Positions 55,334-63,137 of a DNA stretch of 64,000 bases are shown here, one piece after another (positions within the stretch are counted from its first letter, which is position 1; the number at the start of each line of letters is the position of its first letter). The notes under the pieces are model-generated. The model was not told where the DNA came from, did not search any database, and worked only from the letters and a program-made list of their open reading frames with translations. This DNA comes from Laceyella sacchari (GTDB lineage Bacteria; Bacillota; Bacilli; Thermoactinomycetales; Thermoactinomycetaceae), in NCBI RefSeq assembly GCF_004343255.1, contig NZ_SMDD01000002.1, positions 248,001 to 312,000 of the forward strand, in the 5' to 3' direction. A program made the translations under genes and the position numbers.

Positions 55334-55887
55334 TCTTTGCCCTTCTCCGAATCCCATACTTCTTTAAATTGAAATCCAACTAACCCATTAGACTCAACCA
55401 TTTCCTTAAACTCGTCAGAAACAAACACCTTCCACTGCACTCGGTCATCCAAAAATATGCGAAAAATATGCTCATCTACTATTTTTTCTTGAATGAACTC
55501 ATATTTTTCAAAGCCGACACGAAGCCCTGTATCCAACTGTCTAACAATCGCTTGATTATAATCAATCGCATTGATTGCGTTTATCACATGTATTCCAAAA
55601 AAACTCTTTTCACAATGATGAAGTGGTAACGCCTCTGCCTTACCTTTTAAAAAATCACTCAAAACATGAACAGCTTTTTCACTGAAAATTGGAATAGGGC
55701 CATCCCAAAAATGAGGACAATCACTTTCTTCACCTTCATCGATTGTACATATTTCTACAAAGCCCCATCTATCTGCGAGAGGAATAGTCTGGATCAGTAG
55801 ATCATTCCATTTATAATCTCGATCAAAATCGGTGTAGCCTAATGTTTCAAAGGCTTTCAGCGAGCCTTCTAATTGCCATACTTTCAT
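55297..55887 (-). CDS. Imm11-family (DUF1629) immunity protein
   Basis: 196 residues from ATG 55887 after GGTGGG. Imm11 text: WNDLLIQTIPLADRWG, then PIFSEKAVHVLSDFLKGKAE, FFGIHVINAINAIDYNQAIV, and the closing IFRIFLDDRVQWKVFVSDEF with SNGLVGFQFKEVW. Imm11 proteins are soluble immunity factors that lie downstream of polymorphic toxins. It fits an immunity array that starts with the toxin remnant near 57 kb. Confidence 0.8.
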   Translation of the reverse strand: MKVWQLEGSLKAFETLGYTDFDRDYKWNDLLIQTIPLADRWGFVEICTIDEGEESDCPHFWDGPIPIFSEKAVHVLSDFLKGKAEALPLHHCEKSFFGIHVINAINAIDYNQAIVRQLDTGLRVGFEKYEFIQEKIVDEHIFRIFLDDRVQWKVFVSDEFKEMVESNGLVGFQFKEVWDSEKGKEWEGLIKKKLLI

Positions 55888-56052
55888 GAACATCCCACCA
55901 TTATAGTTTCCAAACTACAATAGCCCTTCCATTAACAGCTTTTCTACTTTAAGAGCTTACTTAAGCTTGATCACTCGCTTAAGTCTAATACAAATGAGAT
56001 GATTTATTTGAAGATTAGCTTGAAACTCACTACCTTCAAACCTAGTAATCAA

Positions 56053-56304
56053 TTATTCATAACGACTTCCTGTATATAAAATAGTAGCAACAAAGTGCCA
56101 ATCAACACTTTCTGCAAGATCTTCTGGATCAGTAAAAAGTCCATCTACATCCTCAACCCACGCAGCAATACCACGAAGGTAATCTTCAATATTCGTGTTT
56201 GCCCATTCATTAGCATTTTGTTTTAAATCTTGGATCAAATAGGAAATAAACTTTATAAAGTCCTCCCTATTCTCGATCCTTTCTAACAGATCTTGAATCT
56301 CCAA
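56053..56304 (-). CDS. Small acidic protein, DUF7660-like
   Basis: 83 residues. TTG 56304 is preceded by AGGAGGAG at ideal spacing; the ATG-initiated longer frame overlaps the previous gene more. Text: ENREDFIKFISYLIQDLKQN, NEWANTNIEDYLRGIAAWVE, DVDGLFTDPEDLAESVDWHF and final GSRYE. The W..NT..EDYL..AAW pattern is typical of a small family found near toxin loci (DUF7660, from memory). Overlaps the gene before by 38 bp, so it is translationally linked. Confidence 0.55.
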   Translation of the reverse strand: MEIQDLLERIENREDFIKFISYLIQDLKQNANEWANTNIEDYLRGIAAWVEDVDGLFTDPEDLAESVDWHFVATILYTGSRYE

Positions 56305-56779
56305 AATTACTCCTCCTACTTGATGGATCAATCCAACTTTCTTTAATCAAGTCATATGTTTCCCCTGAATTGGGATAAAACAGATAATAAGGTATCTTTG
56401 ATGATTTCCCTCCTGTTTCATTAAAGCACTCTTGGAAAAAGGGAACCAAATAATCCTTTGTAAATGCGTCGATTTCTTCAACCACATCTAGCTCTTTCAA
56501 TATTTCTTTACGGTTCAATTTAGATAAGGAACTAAATTCAAATCCACCCAAGTCTGAATCGTGCTCCACATAGGCATTCTCCATAAGTTGTTCTTCCCAC
56601 CCCGCCATCGCTGATACATCAACACTAAAATCTCCTCTGTGTCCTCGCACTTCCAATACAACAAATCGGGTATCAGCATGATACGGATACTGTTGCAAAA
56701 GAAAACGAAAGTGCTCAATGGTTTCCTCTTTTGAATCATGTATTGATTCAATGACCAGTTGTTTCATCTTTTCATCCAC
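56267..56779 (-). CDS. Putative immunity protein next to the toxin remnant
   Basis: 170 residues. GTG 56779 has GGAGGAGGG upstream, and that site itself overlaps the end of the decayed toxin frame. Soluble, acidic: ETIEHFRFLLQQYPYHADTR, FVVLEVRGHRGDFSVDVSAM, FEFSSLSKLNRKEILKELDV. No family recognised. The tight coupling to the toxin tail (17 bp between toxin stop and this start) is the classic arrangement of toxin and cognate immunity protein. Confidence 0.6.
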   Translation of the reverse strand: MDEKMKQLVIESIHDSKEETIEHFRFLLQQYPYHADTRFVVLEVRGHRGDFSVDVSAMAGWEEQLMENAYVEHDSDLGGFEFSSLSKLNRKEILKELDVVEEIDAFTKDYLVPFFQECFNETGGKSSKIPYYLFYPNSGETYDLIKESWIDPSSRRSNFGDSRSVRKDRE

Positions 56780-56795
56780 CTGTTATCCCTCCTCC

Positions 56796-57090
56796 TTAAC
56801 GAACATGCCCTCCCCAAGTGGGTCGTCCATCAGTATGTCTTAATAGCCCGTGAATTTTCGATTGAACCAATTGCATTTTACCTTTATTTTGACGATGATT
56901 CCATGTATATCTAACCGGGTATTCTCCACTTTCTATTCATCAGTGAGAGGGAAACTTTATTCCAAAATGAGGAACTTGATAGAAGCGTGGGAATGGATCT
57001 CAAGATTCATCTTGCTCGTGATGGAAAAAGCCATCCTCTTGCTTTTACTATCCCCCCTAGAGCTATATGCCGGTTGTATTCACCTCAAAC
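56796..57090 (-). pseudogene. Decayed WHH/HNH-type nuclease toxin C-terminus
   Basis: A clean frame from 56936 to TAA 56796 reads GEYPVRYTWNHRQNKGKMQL, then VQSKIHGLLRHTDGRPTWGG and HVR. This is the tail of WHH/LHH-type HNH nuclease toxins (family pattern YTWHHHxxxGxMQLVxxxIHxxxxHTGG), with Asn in place of the first His of WHH. Upstream in the same frame, broken by stops, is DPFPRFYQVPHFGIKFPSH, the usual preceding segment. No N-terminal toxin domains remain; the CYTH gene ends at 57100. Confidence 0.7.
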
Positions 57091-57099
57091 TAACTTGAT

Positions 57100-57663
57100 T
57101 CAATCCTGATCTTGAAAGCGAAGCTCCTTAATACTATTCAGATCGATTCCATATCGAGCATAGGTCTTGATAGTGTTTTCTCCCGTCAGTTGAACTTCAT
57201 CGAAGCCAAGTAAGGATGCTACTTGTATCACATGATCACGAGAATCTCCTTCAATCTCTAGATACGGAGGAATCAGCGGCCATTGATCAATCTCAAGCCG
57301 AGCGCCATTGAGTGTAAAGCTGGTACGACGATTTTCCTGATAGCTCTTTGGTTGATAGCCCAATTGATTGAGTAGCTTATTTGTCAATTCAAAGTCATCC
57401 ACAGTAATCTCCACCTCATGAGTCCCATCAATCCCATCATGAACAATTTTCTTAACTGTGAGTGTAATTTCTTTCCCTGAATCACGTAGCCGAATCCATT
57501 TGCTCTTATCTCCCGGTACAATATCGTAAACATAACGCCGCATGAACGCCTCGCCGACCTTCCGTCCTCCACAAGCATTGATTTTATCCACAATCTCATC
57601 TAAATTAACGTTAATAACTTTGGCTTCATACTCAATTGTCAAGGTTACTTCCTCCTTTTTCAT
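57100..57663 (-). CDS. CYTH-domain protein (class IV adenylate cyclase/triphosphatase type)
   Basis: 187 residues. The CYTH signature ExExK is at the start (IEYEAKV), followed by the tunnel's basic and acidic residues: MRRYVYDIVPGDKSKWIRLR, EITLTVKKIVHDGIDGTHEV, NRRTSFTLNGARLEIDQWP and PPYLEIEGDS. CYTH enzymes act on triphosphates (ATP, thiamine-PP-P, tripolyphosphate). The ATG overlaps the stop of the radical SAM gene by four bases, so the two are coupled and probably work in one pathway. Confidence 0.85.
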   Translation of the reverse strand: MKKEEVTLTIEYEAKVINVNLDEIVDKINACGGRKVGEAFMRRYVYDIVPGDKSKWIRLRDSGKEITLTVKKIVHDGIDGTHEVEITVDDFELTNKLLNQLGYQPKSYQENRRTSFTLNGARLEIDQWPLIPPYLEIEGDSRDHVIQVASLLGFDEVQLTGENTIKTYARYGIDLNSIKELRFQDQD

Positions 57664-58775
57664 AAACCCTTAATGAGAGCATCATATTCCGCTTCACGAA
57701 ATTCTACGATTTCATTACACAGTTCACTGACAACAAAGTCTTCTACTGGCATACATAGATCCATACGTTGAATACAAACCCCAACCTGATACCTCCCGCT
57801 TTGATCCCGATAGAGCCTTACGCCATAATATCCTTCTTGACAGTCAGTGTCATTATTAAAGCGACATCCCACACAGGTTTTGGGCAAACGTATAGGTCGT
57901 ATTTGTTTGAAGAAGATCATACGTCCAGATGGTAATCGATATGCTATCTTACTGCCTGATACCCCGGATGTAATATACTTCGCAACAGGCACTGCCTTTA
58001 GCTCGGTTAGAATTTGGTGAATTGCATCAATGGAGCATTTACCCTCATCTAGGGAGTTAAGTAGACGCACAGACAATTCAGGTGCATATTCCTCTAGAAG
58101 CCGTCGAACGCGTGGAGAGTGCTTATAATCAGGCACTACAATGTTTGCACTAACCTTTATCCCATGATTAATTGCAATCTGAACTGACTTTTGTAATGCT
58201 TTAATTTTACGTTCAGCAAGCTTCCGATTTTGGTACTTCTTATTCTGTACCTGCACAAGCTCTTCAGGAGTTGTGCCAAAGATGGAAAAGTTTACCCGAT
58301 CAAGTCCTGCATCTGCGCAAGCCGAAAGGACACGTTCTCCATTTTCACCGTTAGAAGTCATACATACGCGATATCCGCTTTCCGTAGCCATTCTAATGAT
58401 CTCTGGCAACAGGGGGTGAAGAGTTGGTTCTCCTCCGGTAAGGTGTAACTCTTCTACATTTAGAGTCTCACGAAGCAAAGATATTGTTTGAGCAAATTCT
58501 TTATCAGGCAACACTGTAACTGGTAGAAACCTTACCCCATTTGTAGTCGAATAGATCGACACCCGACCCGATGAACCTGCTTTTGTCCAATTGCCCACTT
58601 CACGGGTTAGATTATCAATCGTGACAGGTGTCCCCTCATTGTGGCAAAAGCTGCAAGTCATTCCACAAGCATCAATGATTTTAACACGCAGTGTACTAGT
58701 TTTATCCACATACACCGGAATGTAAGATTCTATTATGGGAATCCACCTCACTATATAATACAGATGGATGCACAT
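57660..58775 (-). CDS. MoaA-like radical SAM enzyme
   Basis: About 371 residues from ATG 58775 (no good ribosome site; a GTG at 58751 or a later start is possible). The [4Fe-4S] motif is C37-x3-C41-x2-C44 in DACGMTCSFCHNEG. TGGEPT lies in VEELHLTGGEPTLHPLLPEI. The C-terminal region has more cysteines (TCVGCRFNNDTDC, VGVCIQRMDLC) like the second cluster of MoaA. It is clearly not housekeeping MoaA by sequence. Followed at once by CYTH and preceded by a small Cys protein. The product is unknown. Confidence 0.8.
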   Translation of the reverse strand: MCIHLYYIVRWIPIIESYIPVYVDKTSTLRVKIIDACGMTCSFCHNEGTPVTIDNLTREVGNWTKAGSSGRVSIYSTTNGVRFLPVTVLPDKEFAQTISLLRETLNVEELHLTGGEPTLHPLLPEIIRMATESGYRVCMTSNGENGERVLSACADAGLDRVNFSIFGTTPEELVQVQNKKYQNRKLAERKIKALQKSVQIAINHGIKVSANIVVPDYKHSPRVRRLLEEYAPELSVRLLNSLDEGKCSIDAIHQILTELKAVPVAKYITSGVSGSKIAYRLPSGRMIFFKQIRPIRLPKTCVGCRFNNDTDCQEGYYGVRLYRDQSGRYQVGVCIQRMDLCMPVEDFVVSELCNEIVEFREAEYDALIKGL

Positions 58776-58822
58776 TTATTCAATTCTAAATTATCGGTAT
58801 AATGATGATGCACATCCACCCG
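58756..58822 (-). promoter_or_regulatory. Paired ATGTGCATC repeats before the radical SAM gene
   Basis: On the minus strand GGATGTGCATCATC and AAATGTGCATCCATC lie about 40 bases apart, with an AT-rich stretch containing TATACC and TAATTTAG between. The second copy covers the ATG of the radical SAM frame. Direct repeats of this size suggest a regulator site or indicate that the annotated ATG is not the start. Confidence 0.35.
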
Positions 58823-58837
58823 TTTGTTTACATTCTT

Positions 58838-59122
58838 CTAAACAAAATGGAATACCTTACGTTCACTTCCATCTTGCAATACAATGATCCGTATCTTATC
58901 AAGCAAACACTCTCCATTATCCACTGAAAATTCACAACCCAAGTTATCCACGTACCGTCCCAAACAATCTTGATATGCTCTTGTTGCATCAAGTCCAAGA
59001 GTTACAAAGTCTTCGATAGACTGAAGGTGACCGCAATTGGGACATTCAAATGTTACCTTCTTCAAATTACGATACCTATCTAGCATCTCCCTGTACCATT
59101 CTTCATCAGTTTGTCTGATCAT
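58838..59122 (-). CDS. Small Cys-containing protein, VVA0879-like
   Basis: 94 residues. After a helical start (EEWYREMLDRYRNL) a Cys pair CPNC lies in VTFECPNCGHLQSIEDFVTL, followed by DATRAYQDCLGRYVDNLGCE and NGECLLDKIRI. The FxCPxCGHxQxxxDF and AYQxCLGR strings resemble a family I know as VVA0879 (moderately sure). Probably binds zinc. First gene of the cassette with radical SAM and CYTH; 62 bp to the next gene. Confidence 0.6.
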   Translation of the reverse strand: MIRQTDEEWYREMLDRYRNLKKVTFECPNCGHLQSIEDFVTLGLDATRAYQDCLGRYVDNLGCEFSVDNGECLLDKIRIIVLQDGSERKVFHFV

Positions 59123-59252
59123 AAAACCACACCGCTTATCTTCAATGATTATTGATTACTTCGTCGACTCCGTGTTGGAATCTTAAATCGATGTAACCAC
59201 ATAAAAATTGTTGTTGAGCTTGTCTCATAAATTTGGACAATCTTTCTCATAC

Positions 59253-59465
59253 TTAATTGCCTGTCCTGCCGCGCAGCCTTTTTGGCATTCCTAATAGAAC
59301 AAATATTCTTTGAACAGTGGATACACTAACATAAAGCTCACTCGCAATTTGATTAAGCGTCATTCTATCTTTCCAGTGCCAATGATATAAGAGTTGATTT
59401 AAATCACCCTCTATTAAATGCCCTACAGCATGGTGAGTTTGCGCCCATTCAACTCGAGGTAATAT
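59253..59465 (-). pseudogene. Helix-turn-helix C-terminal remnant
   Basis: A ~68-codon frame without a start reads VEWAQTHHAVGHLIEGDLNQ, LLYHWHWKDRMTLNQIASEL, YVSVSTVQRIFVLLGMPKRL, ending RGRTGN-stop. The MTLNQIASELYVSVSTVQRI segment is a clear helix-turn-helix. The 5' part is lost. It could come from a phage or element protein. Confidence 0.55.
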
Positions 59466-59854
59466 CCTTCATTGCATTCACCCACACATTCCTTCGACAG
59501 AGAGAGATTGGATACTCGGCCTCTGTTCAAGTATCCAATCATGTGTTATACTGCTTTTCCGTTACCCCTTCACTTACCTAACCACTTTCTTTTAAACAGT
59601 CCCAACCGATCGTCCCAACATTTTACCCTCTTACTATCGTCTCTTGTGACCTGATATACCTATAAAAAGCGATCAACTTTTTTTCTGCCTTTTATTTTTT
59701 TGTTGTTCCTCTCAGAATATGATCACATGTAACCGGTTTGTTAATTCATCGTGCCAATAGCGGATCTCTACTGCCTCCATTAATTAGGAACTCCTTTCTG
59801 GCAATTCCATTTATGCTATAATGGAGATAATCTACTTACTTGTGTGGGCCATTT
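59466..59854. other. Intergenic region with an 11-bp inverted repeat
   Basis: 389 bases without a gene. GATTGGATACT (from ~59507) and AGTATCCAATC (~59530) form an 11-bp stem with a ~12-base loop, lacking a T-run on either strand. Two AT-rich segments follow. Confidence 0.4.
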
Positions 59855-60187
59855 TTATATGGCTCTTTTTTTCTTGTCTGCAAAGATGTCGTATGATCTC
59901 CCTGTTATCAGCCAAATCCCATTCATCATATCAGCTTCGATAACATCAATAAGCGGAATCTGAATTTCCACTCCATCCTGGCAAAGCAATTGGGCAATTC
60001 GCATTCGCCGCCGTGGATTTGGACTCCGGTCAACGTAGCAAGTGACAGAAACCTTGTCTTCCGGCTGAAGATCTGCGATAAAATTTTCGTATTTTTTAAC
60101 AACAAGATCTGAGCGACGATCCAAATCTAGCAGGAATGGTTGAACTTGATTTGCGTTGCCTTCAACTTGGAGTTTCAACACTTCCAA
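59855..60187 (-). CDS. Hypothetical protein, ~110 residues
   Basis: A TTG start is needed: either TTG 60187 or, better spaced from AGAGGTGA, the TTG three codons later. Text: KLQVEGNANQVQPFLLDLDR, DLQPEDKVSVTCYVDRSPNP, and DVIEADMMNGIWLITGRSYD. The opening resembles small DUF3970-type proteins, but not enough to name. Soluble. It lies upstream (divergently) of the XRE-TPR gene in the accessory region. Confidence 0.5.
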   Translation of the reverse strand: MEVLKLQVEGNANQVQPFLLDLDRRSDLVVKKYENFIADLQPEDKVSVTCYVDRSPNPRRRMRIAQLLCQDGVEIQIPLIDVIEADMMNGIWLITGRSYDIFADKKKRAI

Positions 60188-60442
60188 TCACCTCTTCGGG
60201 GTTATTTTTGGTTGTATACGCAGTATAAAACAAGGTAAAAAATCATGCAAATCAATAAATTTTAACTATCTTAACCGTTTGCTTAGGTTAATTCTTCCCT
60301 TTAAATTCAGTTTAGACCAAACAATTCAGTTGAATTAAACCTAAACCAAGAATAGTTTTACCAAAAAAAGTCATCTTCTCCAGTGAGGCGAGTTGATAAA
60401 TTCAGAAAAATAAATTATCATTTCGCTAATAGGAGGGTTGCT
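60188..60442. other. AT-rich divergent region
   Basis: 255 bases. It must hold promoters for both neighbours; TTAACC/TTAATT-rich text but no clear pair. No gene. Confidence 0.35.
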
Positions 60443-61840
60443 ATGTGGTATCTAGATGATCGAAAGTAGCTTGGTAAAATCCTTCGAGAACGAAGAATTG
60501 AGCTTGGACTTAAACAAAAAGACTTAGTTGACGATCTTTTAACATCTGCGACAATTAGCAATATCGAGCTAGGAAAGAAAAAAGTAGGGATACAAAAAAT
60601 TTCCTACTACTGCCAAAAGCTAAACTGGAAACTAGAAAAAATTCCACAATACATAGAAGAAACTAAAAAGAAAGAACTCGACTATATTTCCAAACTAAAG
60701 TTAAGCCTGAAGTCAATTGAAAATGACATTTTTTGTGTAAGCCCTGACTTTGCAATAAAAAGACTCAAGAAATTAGACCTTCCAAACGATCCATATATCC
60801 ATGCAACCGTCGAATATTTAAAGGGAAAATGCTTTTATAAAAAAGGGAGATGGGATAAGTCTAAAGAACATTACAATGAGTGTATTCGCCTCTTTGATGA
60901 ACATAAGGAGCTTTCCAAGTCTAATCTGAAATCAGCCTGCTTTTATGGACTAGCGAGAGTTTGCTATCGCAAAAACAATCTTGAGCAAGCGTTAAAACTT
61001 CTTCAAAAAGGACTAACTGCTTTTAAAGAAGAAGGAGAAAGAAATTACTACAAACATTACCTTCTCATAAGTGAAGCAATATATTTAAGTAAATTAGGCT
61101 TTACAAATGCCGCTATGAAAGCACTAGAAAGAATGTGGACTTACTTATCTGAGATGGACACTGAAACCCAATTAACTATGTATAGTCTTCAAGCGATTCT
61201 TCACAACGAACTTAAGAATCATGATGAAGCAATATTATGTATCAATAAAGCTATTGATATGGCTCAACGTTCTAAACACTTCGACCATTGTTTTGAGCTT
61301 TGGACGACACTCGGCGTTTCTTATAAGAACTTAGGCGATTTTGATTCAGCAAAAACCTGCTTCAACACAGCATACCGATTTAAAAATAAGCTTCGAGACA
61401 AGTATTTGCTACCAGCATATAACTACACAGAATTAGGGAAACTCTACAAACAGTTAAACAATATGGAACTTGCTGAAAAATACCTAACCTCTGCAGTTAA
61501 ATTAAGTAAAAAAGTAAATAATGGACTTAAACAATTGGAGGCCCAAGTTGCTTTAGGTGAATGTTTTTTTCAGCAGAACAAAATAACTGAGGCTATTCAA
61601 CAATTTGATGAAGCTGGTAAAATAGCCGAAAGGCATTTTACTAAAAAAGAAAAAGATATTATGCTAAAATTAGCACAGTGCTATGAGAAAAGGGACACAG
61701 TAAAATACAACAAATATCTTTCCCGTTTTTATGAGCTCAGTATAAAATCCCAGAATGGAGGTGAATTAACTATGCACCAAAGCTATTCCAATAATACACA
61801 TGCTGAAAGGGAATTCCAGCCAGAGCCCCCCGATGACTAA
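60443..61840 (+). pseudogene. XRE-TPR (RRNPP-like) regulator with in-frame TAG at codon 9
   Basis: ATG 60443 has AGGAGGG upstream and reads MWYLDDRK, then TAG at 60467-60469. The same frame continues without another stop for 457 codons: LGKILRERRIELGLKQKDLV and TISNIELGKKKVGIQKIS (helix-turn-helix), then TPR helices such as FDSAKTCFNTAYRFKNKLRD and KITEAIQQFDEAGKIAERHF. There is no ATG, GTG or TTG between the stop and the helix-turn-helix. A single base change (for example CAG to TAG) would explain it. Either a recent nonsense mutation, a sequencing error or suppression. The intact remainder from 61115 would lack DNA binding. Confidence 0.8.
61772..61840 (+). CDS. Nested 22-residue ORF at the end of the XRE-TPR gene
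   Basis: GGAGGTG stands eight bases before an in-frame ATG, giving a 22-residue peptide starting MHQSYSNNTHAERE and ending PEPPDD. It is in the same frame as the regulator, so it could be made both as its tail and alone. The near-consensus ribosome site is the only evidence for separate expression. A peptide ligand for the regulator is conceivable but speculative. Confidence 0.35.
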   Translation: MHQSYSNNTHAEREFQPEPPDD

Positions 61841-61864
61841 ATGCTATACACAATTATTTATGTA

Positions 61865-61904
61865 AAGAAGAACCCATCTAAAAATAAATGGGTTCTTCTT
61901 TTTT
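61865..61904 (+). terminator. Terminator of the XRE-TPR gene
   Basis: AAGAAGAACCCAT pairs with ATGGGTTCTTCTT around CTAAAAATAA, then TTTT. Confidence 0.9.
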
Positions 61905-61963
61905 GGGAAAGTTGTTAAATCCGTTTGATGCTAACTTCTTTTCTGTTGTTTTTGACCGCCTTT

Positions 61964-62650
61964 TCAACTCTTCGCCACATAAGCCGTATCAAAAAACTCC
62001 TTCCCAACCACCATCACTCTGTACATCGGCTTCGGCTTGTTCACTTTTTCTTAGCAAAAACTATTCCCTTAACGATGGCCCATGCCAGCCCATCCAAGAA
62101 TCGACGATCACGCAACATCTTGTTTTCCTTCAGATTGTCGATGAGTTCTCCGGCAAAACGGCACTCATTTTGGTATCACGGAGAACAGCGATCCGGGAAC
62201 GAGCTGCCTGACTATCAACTTTTGCCGGGTTCCCATGTGGCCCAAAACCGTAGCCTTTGAGATAAAGCAGTACCTTGTTGATTGCTTTTTGGATTTGCTT
62301 GATCCGAGCCGGTGCATTTTGGGCCACAAAGGACTAAAAGCCACCGCCACCAGCATTGCAATGCAGAGACAGGAAAAAATTAGAATTTTTATTATTCGCA
62401 TAAGCGATTCGTTTGCGGAGTCCTTCAGGCGGCCCCGGATATGAGGATGAGGTATTTTTGTTACGCGGGAATATAACTGCCACCCCTTTATAGTCATTGA
62501 ACTTTTCTCCAACTAATTCTGCCATTTGCAACGCTACAAGCGGAGTTAATAACGCCCTCCCACAGTTGCCACTCTTCAGGGCCAATATTGACGTGCAGCG
62601 CGTCTAAAAATACCTTTACAAAAGCGAATAACAACCCATACCTTGGGGTC
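61964..62650 (-). pseudogene. Broken N-acetylmuramoyl-L-alanine amidase (Amidase_3 plus SPOR remnant)
   Basis: Sense runs through several frames: KVFLDALHVNIGPEEWQLWE at the 5' end, then VALQMAELVGEKFNDYKGVA with RIAYANNKNSNFFLSLHCNA (the SxHxNA motif), then IAVLRDTKMSAVLPENSSTI, IDNLKENKMLRDRRFLDGLA, and a SPOR-like scrap KPKPMYRVMVVGKEFFDTAY. At least three frame changes. The intact enzyme would cleave peptidoglycan, as CwlC-type or phage lysins do. Next to the integrase tail it fits a phage remnant. Confidence 0.7.
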
Positions 62651-62681
62651 ACGTAATTTAGGTAACATGCGGTTCATCCTG

Positions 62682-62864
62682 AACAACTCCTCACCTTATT
62701 TTTGAAGCATCAAAAAAAGCGCGGAAATCGCGCAACGGTTGGGCCATTCAGATACCCGTATCACAATGGAAATTTATAGCCATGTACTTACCAACATGCA
62801 ACAGGAAGCTGTGGATTGGTTTGAAAGAATAAGGACAATAAAATTAGTAAGTTATACCCCCTGA
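62682..62864 (+). pseudogene. Tyrosine-recombinase (integrase) C-terminal remnant
   Basis: After TGA a frame reads HLIFEASKKSAEIAQRLGHS, then DTRITMEIYSHVLTNMQQEA and VDWFERI, ending at TGA 62864. The LGHS and TMEIYSHV strings contain the second catalytic-site His region and the nucleophile Tyr of phage integrases. Everything upstream is missing. It points toward the tRNA-Thr/tmRNA genes, which are common attachment sites. Confidence 0.8.
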
Positions 62865-63017
62865 AACTAAGGGGGGCTACTTCGTCCGTTTCATTTTCAA
62901 GTAACTAATGTTAATCTATATCCTCTGATTTCAACAAAGAATATAAGAGTTGCTCGGCTAGATTTTTATAATATGGCTGCGGTGCAACCCGCCATATTTC
63001 ATGAGCAATTTTAAACA

Positions 63018-63044
63018 CAAAAAAAGCCCGACTTCTCGGGCTTA
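63018..63044 (-). terminator. Terminator of the tRNA-Thr transcript
   Basis: On the minus strand AAGCCCGA and TCGGGCTT form the stem, followed by T6-T7. It lies just past the tRNA 3' end. Confidence 0.85.
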
Positions 63045-63051
63045 GGTTTGG

Positions 63052-63124
63052 TGCTGATGACAGGATTCGAACCTGCGACCCCTTCATTACGAGTGAAGTG
63101 CTCTACCAGCTGAGCTACATCAGC
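63052..63124 (-). tRNA. tRNA-Thr (anticodon CGT)
   Basis: 73 bases without encoded CCA. The 7-bp acceptor GCTGATG/CATCAGC has discriminator A. The anticodon stem is CTTCA/TGAAG with loop CTCGTAA, giving anticodon CGT, which reads ACG. The T-arm has GGTTCGAATCC. It is 13 bases downstream of the tmRNA 3' end on the same strand. Confidence 0.95.
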
Positions 63125-63137
63125 ATATTGTATTGGT

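Noticed and set aside
56850-57098. 82-codon plus-strand frame opposite the toxin remnant
   Set aside because: The minus strand carries recognisable nuclease-toxin text, so this is its shadow.
59507-59541. Terminator at the 11-bp inverted repeat GATTGGATACT
   Set aside because: No T-run follows on either strand, and no gene ends beside it; left as a structural repeat.
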